Assembly: GCA_031261765.1 (NCBI GenBank)
Contig: JAISJA010000058.1
Span: forward strand, 1 to 12,525
Length of the DNA stretch: 12,525 nt
Reading direction: 5' to 3'
DNA from: Coriobacteriales bacterium
Lineage (GTDB): Bacteria > Actinomycetota > Coriobacteriia > Coriobacteriales > UBA8131
A model generated the notes under the pieces. It did not search any database. It was given only the letters and a program-made list of their open reading frames with translations, and was not told the DNA's origin. Positions 7,432 through 12,525 of the stretch are shown one piece after another. How positions within the stretch are numbered: the first letter of the stretch is position 1; each line of letters starts with the position of its first letter. Position numbers and translations under genes: made by a program.

Positions 7432-7477
7432 CTATTTGGCACCTAAGCCACGATCTGCCTCCTTCATTGGACACATA

Positions 7478-7493
7478 GCCAACCTCAGTCGGC
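7478..7493 (-). other. Small hairpin between mraZ and rsmH
   Basis: The 112-base mraZ-rsmH gap contains GCCGAC-TGAG-GTTGGC in the transcript, a 6-bp stem with one G-U pair and a 4-base loop. No T-run follows, so it is not a standard terminator. It could be a processing or pausing element, or chance. Confidence 0.3.
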
Positions 7494-7543
7494 ATATCGT
7501 GTCTTATGTACTCAAATATATGATTTCTGCCTTTCTGTTAATG

Positions 7544-7978
7544 TTACTCGCCTACAACGTCTATCTCGTCCAGATGCTCCTGGTATTTCTCGTACACAGA
7601 CGCATCGAATACGCTTATATGGTTGCCGTTGCCTACTAACACGACGTCTTTGTCAAGCCCCGCGTCCTCGCGTCGTTTCGGCGGTATGTTTATGCGTCCC
7701 GCAGAATCAAGGCTGATAGATGACGCGCGCGAGTTCAATTTGTTGGAAAGGTCAATGTGTTTGCTCGAGAGCGGCTGGTAACCACCGTCACGAGCAAACA
7801 CAGAGTCACGAAAAGCATCGAAGCCGTCTGGGCTGTAGATCTCTAACGATGGAAAACGCGTGTCGATAGACGTAACGATAACAAGGTCATCAGGGAGCAC
7901 TTTGCGATATTTTGAGGGCAGCGATATGCGGCCTTTGCTGTCAATGGAGTGCGTAGACTCCCCGTACATGCCGGCCAT
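7544..7978 (-). CDS. mraZ: Transcriptional regulator MraZ
   Basis: MraZ is the DNA-binding first gene of most division/cell-wall clusters and controls its own operon. It carries two SpoVT/AbrB-like halves, each with the DxxxR signature: DSKGRISLP (residues 13-21) and DSAGRINIP (91-99). A GTG at 7984 could extend the protein by two residues, but it overlaps the ribosome-binding site. The AGAGGAG at 7990-7984 is 5 bases from the ATG at 7978, so I chose the 144-residue form. Upstream lies a periodic AAAGTGT array that matches known MraZ operators. The C-terminal half ends in acidic residues. Family certain; the sign of regulation is not shown. Confidence 0.96.
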   Translation of the reverse strand: MAGMYGESTHSIDSKGRISLPSKYRKVLPDDLVIVTSIDTRFPSLEIYSPDGFDAFRDSVFARDGGYQPLSSKHIDLSNKLNSRASSISLDSAGRINIPPKRREDAGLDKDVVLVGNGNHISVFDASVYEKYQEHLDEIDVVGE

Positions 7979-8029
7979 TATCACTCCTCTCGCGTAGTGC
8001 GTTTTAGTGGAGCGTTTAAACTGTGTTTG

Positions 8030-8045
8030 ATACTGCGTTCAGTAT
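8030..8045 (-). other. Inverted repeat in the mraZ leader
   Basis: ATACTG-AACG-CAGTAT is a perfect 6-bp inverted repeat with a 4-base loop, about 50 bases before the mraZ start. It is flanked on both sides by copies of TGTGTTT (plus strand, 8022-8028 and 8046-8052). It could be a leader hairpin or a second operator. Nothing in the sequence decides between them. Confidence 0.35.
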
Positions 8046-8070
8046 TGTGTTTAGCGCTCCCTGACCTCTT

Positions 8071-8114
8071 GCACTTAACACTTTACAACACTTTATGACA
8101 CTTTGCAACACCTT
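8071..8114 (-). promoter_or_regulatory. MraZ-box array (operator of the division cluster)
   Basis: Reading toward mraZ, AAGGTGT, AAAGTGT, AAAGTGT and AAAGTGT start at 8114, 8104, 8094 and 8084, exactly 10 bases apart with 3-base spacers. A partial AAGTG follows at 8076. MraZ is known to bind direct repeats with 10-bp periodicity upstream of its own gene: AAAGTG[T/G] with 3-base spacers in mollicutes, TGGG-type boxes in E. coli. Four in-phase copies next to mraZ make the call strong. The boxes cover the candidate promoter's spacer and -10, which suggests repression. Confidence 0.82.
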
Positions 8115-8121
8115 TTGGCAA
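8092..8121 (-). promoter_or_regulatory. Candidate promoter of mraZ-rsmH-ftsL-ftsI
   Basis: TTGCCA (8121-8116, five of six to consensus), an 18-base spacer and CATAAA (8097-8092, four of six) are embedded in the MraZ-box array. Directly upstream is an A/T-rich stretch with two AAATTT blocks (8120-8125 and 8131-8136), which could act as an UP element. An alternative pair, TTGCAA and TAAAGT, lies about 10 bases further on. The ~200-base gap between mraZ and topA holds these regulatory elements; I see no gene in it. Confidence 0.45.
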
Positions 8122-8177
8122 ATTTATGGGAAATTTTTACTTTTCTTTCAGGAATGTGTGGATTGTACGTGGGCTGT

Positions 8178-10721
8178 TTATTTCTTGCGAGCAGTTGACT
8201 TCTTGGATTTTGAGGTTTTAGATTTGCCGCCCTTGGCCTTAGTGGCCTTGGCGGCTTCTTTCTCCTCGCGCAACGGACATTCCATGTTTGGGCATATCTC
8301 CCACGGACCGCGCCGCGTGGTTACGATGACCTTGGGCGTCCCGCACGCCTCGCATACTTCTCCGGCCGGTTTAAGCTCACCGTCTTGCGGCAGGGGGAAA
8401 CTGGTACCGCACGTCTCATAGTTGCTGCAACGTATGAAGCGCTTTAGGGTGCGTGGCGAGCGCTGCGCTATAAGATCGCCGTGTATACCCGCTGCCTTGC
8501 ACGTGGGGCACTCGCCCACGTTAACCGTGGGTTCCTGGTTGGAGGGACAGTCGGGGTCCACGCATCGCACGATTGGCTTGCGCCTGAACTGTATGATCTT
8601 TATCTGCGGCTTGCCGCACGTGGGGCACGCTTCCTCTACGGGCTGTATCTTGCCCTGTGGTACCGGATACGTGACGTCGCAGTCAGGCCATCCAGAGCAC
8701 CCTATGAAATTGGATTTAGTCTTCATGGATGATTTAAGCTGTAAGTCCTTGCCGCATTTAGGGCACACGCCTACCTTGGCGTCCGCCGCGACGGCGTCCG
8801 CGAGCATGTCCCCCACTTCCTCGGTACGCGGAAGCAGCTCGTCCATTATACCGGCCAGAAGCTCACGCGAGTGGTTAACCACGCCGTCGCGTGTGTCGCG
8901 GCCGTCTGCGATGGAGCTCATCTCGTCTTCCAGTTCTGCCGTCATCTCTGAAGTCGTGATGTGCGGCGCGTATTTATGCAGGGCGTCTATTATCGCCACG
9001 CCAAGCTGCGTTGGCTCCACCGGGTCGCCCTGTATGTAATGGACGTCTGTGAGCCGCTCTATTATGGACGCACGCGTAGACTTAGTGCCTAGCCCGTGTT
9101 TCTCCATCTCCTGCACAAGGCGGCCCTGGCTATAGCGCGCAGGTGGTTCCGTTTGCTTCTTAGTAAGCGCGGCGTTGCCAAACGCTACGCGCTGGCCTTC
9201 GGCCAACTGGGGCAGTTGCTCGTCTTTCTTAAGACCATATGGATAAATGCCGCGATAGCCGGCCTTCACCAATATATCGCCTTTCGTAGTGAACGGCTCA
9301 CCGTTCACGTCCAGCGTGACTTTCGTGTTCTCTATGGTGGCGGCGTCAGAAAGCGTGGCCAGGAAGCGGCGGGCTATTAAGTTGTACAGTTTCCATTCGT
9401 CGGCGCGTAGTTTGTCTTTATTCGCGACACCGGTTGGATATATAGGCGGATGGTCTGTAGTCTGTGTCTTGCCGCGCGTTGCGGTGAGCTTGTCTTTTTC
9501 AAGCAGTTTGTTCACATAAGGCGCGTATGCGGGTATCTTTGCTAGCATGCTAGCCGTACCGCGCAGGCTAAGTCCCTTTGGATAAACGGTGTTGTCCACG
9601 CGCGGATAGCTGGTAAGCCCTTTCATATACAAGGACTCTGCTATACGCATGGTGCGCGCGGGGCTAAGTCCCTCGGCGGCCCCGGCGGCTTGCAAAGACG
9701 TCGTGTTGAACGGCGCGGGAGGACGGCTTTGGCGCGATTTCTTCTCTATAGACACGACCGTCGCGGCATTAGCGTCCTGCACCGCGGAGAACGCGGCCTT
9801 CGCCGCGGCTTCGTCTTTGAAGCGCGCGGTGGCGTGTGTCACCTCGAAAGCGTCGTCTTTATCGGCATCAAGGGCACCGCCATTCGTAGCAGCGTCTGCG
9901 GACGCGTCGCATATTCCCTTTAGCACCCAGTAGACCTCGGGCACGAACGCGTTGCGTTCTTCTTCTTTAGCCACGACAAGCGCGAGCGTCGGCGTCTGTA
10001 CCCGACCGGACGGGCGCACCTTGCCGAACCCCGACTGCCGCACGATAGTAAGATAGCGTGTTAGCACGGCGCCCCATATGAGGTCTATCCACTGGCGCGA
10101 CTCACCGGCAGACGCAAGGTCCGTGTCCAGCTCTACGAGGTTATCGAACGCCTCTGTTATCTCAGATTTCGTGAAAGATGAATACCTGGCACGGCTGGCC
10201 GGTATGTTTGGCGCGACCTCCCGCACCATCGCCAAGGCGTCAGAACCGATAAGCTCACCTTCGCGGTCGAAGTCCGTAGCTATGACTACGCTATCTGCCT
10301 TGTTGGCGAGGTTCTTGACGGAGCGTATGATGCCTTTCTCCTTTGGCAGCTTCTGCAGCGGGCCATATACGAGATACGGCAGGCCGTTTAGCTTCCATGC
10401 CTTTAAGTTAACGGAGTCCGGCAGAAACGGGCTGCGCTTCTTGAACGGCGGTTTCGGCAGGCCGTCTGGCAGCTCTACGGGCGCCACTACGCCGTCTTCG
10501 TCTATTCCGAACCAGCCTTGTTTCTTATCGTATGTAAGCGTTGGATAGAAGTTAACTTCCAATATATGACCGCGCAGGCCTATGGTCACCCATTCCTCGC
10601 CGTCAACGTCAAAACGGAACACGGGCGTGTCATAGACCTTATCCGGTTTTGGCTTGCCCGGGGCGAGGAGCTCCGCTATCTTCTTGGCCGCGTCGTTCTT
10701 TTCTGTGATTACTAACTTCAA
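8178..10721 (-). CDS. topA: Type IA DNA topoisomerase, archaeal-like TopA subtype
   Basis: Relaxes negative supercoils by cutting one strand through a 5'-phosphotyrosine. Toprim begins KLVITEKNDAAKKIAELLAP and carries TDFDREGE (acidic residues D150, D152). The catalytic tyrosine is Y372 in TSYPRVDNTVYP. Both motifs resemble archaeal TopA rather than the common bacterial VESPAKAKTI and YMRTDS forms. The C-terminus has four Cys4 zinc ribbons (C653-C681, C699-C725, C738-C771, C790-C815) and a Lys/Ser tail for DNA contact. Start choice: GTG 10727 is only 2 bases from AGAAAG (10735-10730), whereas TTG 10721 is 8 bases away and gives MKLVITEKN, so I chose TTG. It is driven by its own strong promoter. 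Family certain; subtype likely. Confidence 0.94.
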   Translation of the reverse strand: MKLVITEKNDAAKKIAELLAPGKPKPDKVYDTPVFRFDVDGEEWVTIGLRGHILEVNFYPTLTYDKKQGWFGIDEDGVVAPVELPDGLPKPPFKKRSPFLPDSVNLKAWKLNGLPYLVYGPLQKLPKEKGIIRSVKNLANKADSVVIATDFDREGELIGSDALAMVREVAPNIPASRARYSSFTKSEITEAFDNLVELDTDLASAGESRQWIDLIWGAVLTRYLTIVRQSGFGKVRPSGRVQTPTLALVVAKEEERNAFVPEVYWVLKGICDASADAATNGGALDADKDDAFEVTHATARFKDEAAAKAAFSAVQDANAATVVSIEKKSRQSRPPAPFNTTSLQAAGAAEGLSPARTMRIAESLYMKGLTSYPRVDNTVYPKGLSLRGTASMLAKIPAYAPYVNKLLEKDKLTATRGKTQTTDHPPIYPTGVANKDKLRADEWKLYNLIARRFLATLSDAATIENTKVTLDVNGEPFTTKGDILVKAGYRGIYPYGLKKDEQLPQLAEGQRVAFGNAALTKKQTEPPARYSQGRLVQEMEKHGLGTKSTRASIIERLTDVHYIQGDPVEPTQLGVAIIDALHKYAPHITTSEMTAELEDEMSSIADGRDTRDGVVNHSRELLAGIMDELLPRTEEVGDMLADAVAADAKVGVCPKCGKDLQLKSSMKTKSNFIGCSGWPDCDVTYPVPQGKIQPVEEACPTCGKPQIKIIQFRRKPIVRCVDPDCPSNQEPTVNVGECPTCKAAGIHGDLIAQRSPRTLKRFIRCSNYETCGTSFPLPQDGELKPAGEVCEACGTPKVIVTTRRGPWEICPNMECPLREEKEAAKATKAKGGKSKTSKSKKSTARKK

Positions 10722-10772
10722 TTGCACTGCTTTCTACTAATATGAATTGCCGCCTTGTGCCACTGTTGCGAA

Positions 10773-10801
10773 ATTATATGGCAAGGCGCAATCATAGTCA
10801 A
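10773..10801 (-). promoter_or_regulatory. Strong sigma-70-type promoter of topA
   Basis: TTGACT (10801-10796, five of six), a 17-base spacer and a perfect TATAAT (10778-10773) lie in the 145-base hypB-topA gap. They are correctly oriented, with the expected start about 45 bases before the topA start codon. This is the best promoter match in the window. Confidence 0.8.
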
Positions 10802-10816
10802 ATCGCAGCGGTTCCA

Positions 10817-10837
10817 CCCGCGCAAAGTGGCGCCGGG
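10817..10837 (-). terminator. Weak hairpin after hypB, possible terminator
   Basis: CCCG-G-CGC (10837-10830) can pair with GCG-CGGG (10823-10817) around a CACTTT loop, with one bulged G. It lies about 30 bases after the hypB stop and before the topA promoter. No T-run follows, so efficient Rho-independent termination is doubtful. Confidence 0.3.
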
Positions 10838-10866
10838 TTTAACACGCCGATAAGCGCTATAGACGT

Positions 10867-11532
10867 TTAGTGGGCAAGCTGTCCTAAGATCCAGTTTATC
10901 CACTCGTCAACGCCGTCGCCATGTGTGGCGCTAAGCGCGAAGACGGGCGCTTTTGGGTTAAGCTGTGCGACACTTGCCCTGAATGCGTCAGTATCGAAAT
11001 CGAACGCCGGCATGACGTCTATCTTGTTCAGGGCCACGGCGCGTGAAGCCTGGAATATTCCGGGATATTTAAGCGGCTTGTCATGGCCTTCCGGCACGCT
11101 TAGCACCATCACCTTAGCGTCCTCACCCAAATAGAAGTCCACGGGGCATACCAGGTTGCCCACGTTCTCTATTATGATGATGTCGAGCGCGGCAAGGCCA
11201 CCTTCCTGTTCGTCCAGCGCGTCTAAAGCACGTGAGATCATTTGCGACTCAAGATGGCAAAGGCCGCCGGTGTTTATCTGTATGGCGGGGACGCCTGCGG
11301 ATTTGACCTTCTGCGAGTCCACGTCGCTGGCTATGTCCCCTTCTATTATGGCTATCTTATAGCGCTCTTTTAAGCGCTCTATGGTTGCCAGTATAAGGGA
11401 TGTCTTGCCCGCGCCGGGCGATGCCAGCAAATCCAGCATGTATATGCCGTTGTCGTCTAAGCGTTTACGGTTTTCGGCCGCTATACGGTCGTTCGCGTCA
11501 AGTATGGGTTTCTGTATGTCTATCTGCGCCAT
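10867..11532 (-). CDS. hypB: Hydrogenase nickel-insertion GTPase HypB
   Basis: HypB is the SIMIBI-class GTPase that works with HypA to load nickel into the [NiFe]-hydrogenase large subunit (also urease in some bacteria). The 221-residue product has the P-loop SPGAGKTS (38-45), EGDIASD (64-70), the G-domain metal-site pair C92-H93 (in GGLCHLES) with C129 (in NLVCPVDF), NKID (169-172) and SATHGDG (201-207). It lacks the N-terminal His-rich nickel store or CxxCGC motif of some HypB proteins. The ATG at 11532 is 4 bases after the hypA stop, with AGAGGA inside the hypA end as ribosome-binding site, so translation is coupled. No hydrogenase structural genes are visible. Certain. Confidence 0.95.
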   Translation of the reverse strand: MAQIDIQKPILDANDRIAAENRKRLDDNGIYMLDLLASPGAGKTSLILATIERLKERYKIAIIEGDIASDVDSQKVKSAGVPAIQINTGGLCHLESQMISRALDALDEQEGGLAALDIIIIENVGNLVCPVDFYLGEDAKVMVLSVPEGHDKPLKYPGIFQASRAVALNKIDVMPAFDFDTDAFRASVAQLNPKAPVFALSATHGDGVDEWINWILGQLAH

Positions 11533-11536
11533 GTTA

Positions 11537-11881
11537 TCAGTCCTCTACTTCTATGCTCTCTATATATAGTTCACGTCCGGCTATGAGCTTCGTTGCCAAC
11601 GAGTCGCATTTTGGGCACGCCCAATGGTAACGGTCATGTTCGAACTCTATATCGCACGCGGCGCAATATGAACGCGGGTGCACGAATTTAATATTAAGCT
11701 TAGCATCTTTCGCGACGGTGTCCTCTTTCAATACGTCGAAAGCAAAGTCCATGGCCTCTTCCACGACCTCGGTCATATCGCCAACGGTTAAGTTAACGAC
11801 CGTGACACACGTGGCGCCATTGGCCTTAGCGGTCTCACTAACGGCGTCGATGACGCCCATCATCAACGAGAACTCATGCAT
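11537..11881 (-). CDS. hypA: Hydrogenase nickel chaperone HypA
   Basis: HypA binds nickel at its extreme N-terminus and passes it to the hydrogenase large subunit with HypB. From ATG 11881 the 114-residue product starts MHEFSLM, placing the nickel-binding His at position 2 as the family requires. A zinc site is formed by C73, C76, C89 and C92 (CAAC and CPKC). A longer frame from GTG 11893 would bury His2 and is rejected. AGGTGG 8 bases upstream is the likely ribosome-binding site and belongs to the inserted segment between tatC and hypA. The first 11 bases of the gene are duplicated at the tatC stop codon. It is followed 4 bases later by hypB. Certain. Confidence 0.95.
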   Translation of the reverse strand: MHEFSLMMGVIDAVSETAKANGATCVTVVNLTVGDMTEVVEEAMDFAFDVLKEDTVAKDAKLNIKFVHPRSYCAACDIEFEHDRYHWACPKCDSLATKLIAGRELYIESIEVED

Positions 11882-11987
11882 TGGCGTAGCCACCTACTTC
11901 TATCGTAAGAATGGCTTTGCATGGATTCCGGGTCAAGCCCGGAATGACGTTAGTGGGTGCCAGAATGACAGGTATCAACTCATGCAT
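11871..11987 (-). mobile_element. Small palindromic insert flanked by 11-bp direct repeats
   Basis: AACTCATGCAT (plus strand) occurs exactly at 11871-11881 (hypA start) and 11977-11987 (end of tatC), bounding 95 bases. Inside is an inverted repeat, ATTCCGGG-TCAAG-CCCGGAAT (11925-11945), with GTCATTC twice on the minus strand. The style resembles short dispersed palindromic repeats (REP- or MITE-like) found between genes in many bacteria. The flanks look like a target-site duplication. Joining them leaves tatC and hypA as TGATG, a normal coupled junction. I see no terminal inverted repeats or transposase. Element family unknown. Confidence 0.55.
11874..11987 (-). CDS. 37-codon frame bridging the tatC-hypA insert
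   Basis: The upstream copy of the repeat places an ATG over the tatC stop (TGATG). From it a frame beginning MHELIPVILAPTN runs through the insert without a stop and ends at TGA 11876-11874, 8 bases inside hypA. Its first three codons are those of hypA. I doubt a functional product. If translated, it could carry ribosomes from tatC to the hypA start. It does not resemble a family I know. Confidence 0.2.
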   Translation of the reverse strand: MHELIPVILAPTNVIPGLTRNPCKAILTIEVGGYANA

Positions 11988-12525
11988 CAGTCGTCATCGT
12001 CTTCGTCGCCGTCGCCGGTCTCACCGTCGCTGGCCTCTTGGTTGTTCTTTATGCGTTTACGCAAAACTATGCGCGCGGCGAAAAGCGATATCTCATACAA
12101 CGCGGCCATGGCCACGAACATGAGCGCCATCGTGACCGGAGACGAGTCCGGCGTCACTACGGCGCAGAACACAAGTAGCACTATATATACAACGCGCCAG
12201 CTCTTACGCAGCTTCTTGTACTTTATTATGTTGAATATAAGCAGATAGAACACCACGAGCGGCAATTCGAACGCCGCTCCGAAAGCGACCTCGAAAAGCA
12301 TTATAAGGCCCACGTAGTCGCTTGCGTTGGCAAACACGTTCGCGAAGTCGGACGTCTGGCCCAAAAGCCACTGGAACGCGGTTGTAAGTATGACCGCGTA
12401 ACAGAACACGGCGCCGAATATGAACAACGCGACGGCCACGCAAAACGTTGGTATGACCCATTTACGCTCGCTGGGTTTTAGCGCCGGCAAGAAGAACGCC
12501 ATAAGCTGCCATATCCATATGGGGC
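11987..12525 (-). CDS. tatC: Sec-independent translocase subunit TatC (5' end outside window)
   Basis: TatC is the membrane receptor of the twin-arginine pathway, which exports folded cofactor-containing proteins. About 179 residues of the C-terminal part are present, entering in frame with PIWIWQLMAFFLPALKPSER, the conserved stretch after the second helix. Later helices contain FEVAFGAAFELPLVVF with the conserved acidic residue. The TPDSSPVTMALMFVAMA segment lies between the last helices. The cytoplasmic end is an Asp/Glu-rich tail (GETGDGDEDDDD). An ATG at 12502 is internal, not the start. It precedes hypAB, which fits since hydrogenase small subunits are classic Tat substrates. Firm as TatC; the N-terminal helices are not visible. 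Confidence 0.93.
   Translation of the reverse strand, partial: PIWIWQLMAFFLPALKPSERKWVIPTFCVAVALFIFGAVFCYAVILTTAFQWLLGQTSDFANVFANASDYVGLIMLFEVAFGAAFELPLVVFYLLIFNIIKYKKLRKSWRVVYIVLLVFCAVVTPDSSPVTMALMFVAMAALYEISLFAARIVLRKRIKNNQEASDGETGDGDEDDDD

Noticed and set aside
7432..7476. Leader peptide before rsmH: a 14-codon frame starting MCPMKEADRG and ending TAG directly before the rsmH ATG
   Set aside because: The layout (TAGATG) is suggestive, but the peptide is very short and lacks an attenuator or repeated regulatory codons. The internal AAGGAGG fits no useful start, so I do not list it as a gene.
7979..7984. GTG start for mraZ at 7984
   Set aside because: It overlaps the AGAGGAG ribosome-binding site, which is 5 bases from the ATG at 7978.
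8072..8114. CRISPR or iteron interpretation of the CACTT repeats
   Set aside because: Units are 10 bp, only four to five copies, directly upstream of mraZ, and match MraZ boxes. No spacers, cas genes or replication initiator are present.
10718..10903. 61-codon minus-strand frame spanning the hypB end and the topA leader
   Set aside because: It overlaps hypB in another frame and covers the topA promoter. There is no ribosome-binding site or domain.
11882..11893. GTG start for hypA at 11893
   Set aside because: It would place four residues before MHE, although the nickel site needs the His at position 2. The extra codons come from the inserted segment.

Overview
Every gene supported here lies on the minus strand, so transcription runs from high to low coordinates. 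The window reads like the chromosome of an actinobacterium with moderate GC, most likely a gut-type member of the Coriobacteriia. This rests on a DivIVA (Wag31-like) protein, a MraZ/RsmH/FtsL/FtsI division cluster, a TopA of the archaeal-like subtype, and HypA/HypB with TatC. The class is an inference; no rRNA gene is present to confirm it.

Layout in transcription order. (1) tatC (5' end outside the window), hypA, hypB: a Tat translocase subunit followed by two nickel-insertion factors for [NiFe]-hydrogenase. A ~95-bp insert bounded by an 11-bp direct repeat separates tatC from hypA. Removing it would restore a TGATG stop/start overlap. (2) topA, a type IA topoisomerase with four C-terminal zinc ribbons, driven by a near-consensus promoter (TTGACT, 17 bp, TATAAT). 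(3) A short division cluster, mraZ-rsmH-ftsL-ftsI. A 10-bp-periodic array of AAAGTGT boxes lies over its promoter region, as expected for MraZ autoregulation. The cluster ends at a good intrinsic terminator. (4) A DivIVA-like gene and a degV gene joined as TAA-ATG, with their own extended -10 promoter. (5) infA-rpmJ-rpsM-rpsK-rpsD, the start of the alpha-operon block, cut by the left window edge within the last codons of rpsD.

The genes combine envelope growth and division (RsmH aside, FtsL, FtsI and DivIVA), translation (IF1, L36, S13, S11, S4 and the 16S rRNA methyltransferase RsmH), DNA topology (TopA), and export/maturation of folded metalloenzymes (TatC, HypA, HypB). Neighbours usually expected are missing: no secY-adk-map before infA, no murE/murF/mraY after ftsI, and no hypCDEF beside hypAB.

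The observations most worth a second look are the apparent small-element insertion between tatC and hypA, with an open 37-codon frame bridging it; the MraZ-box array; and heavy use of the AUA isoleucine codon even in ribosomal protein and IF1 genes. No complete novel defence or mobile system was found. No intergenic stretch exceeds 300 bases; the longest, about 200 bases between mraZ and topA, is regulatory.
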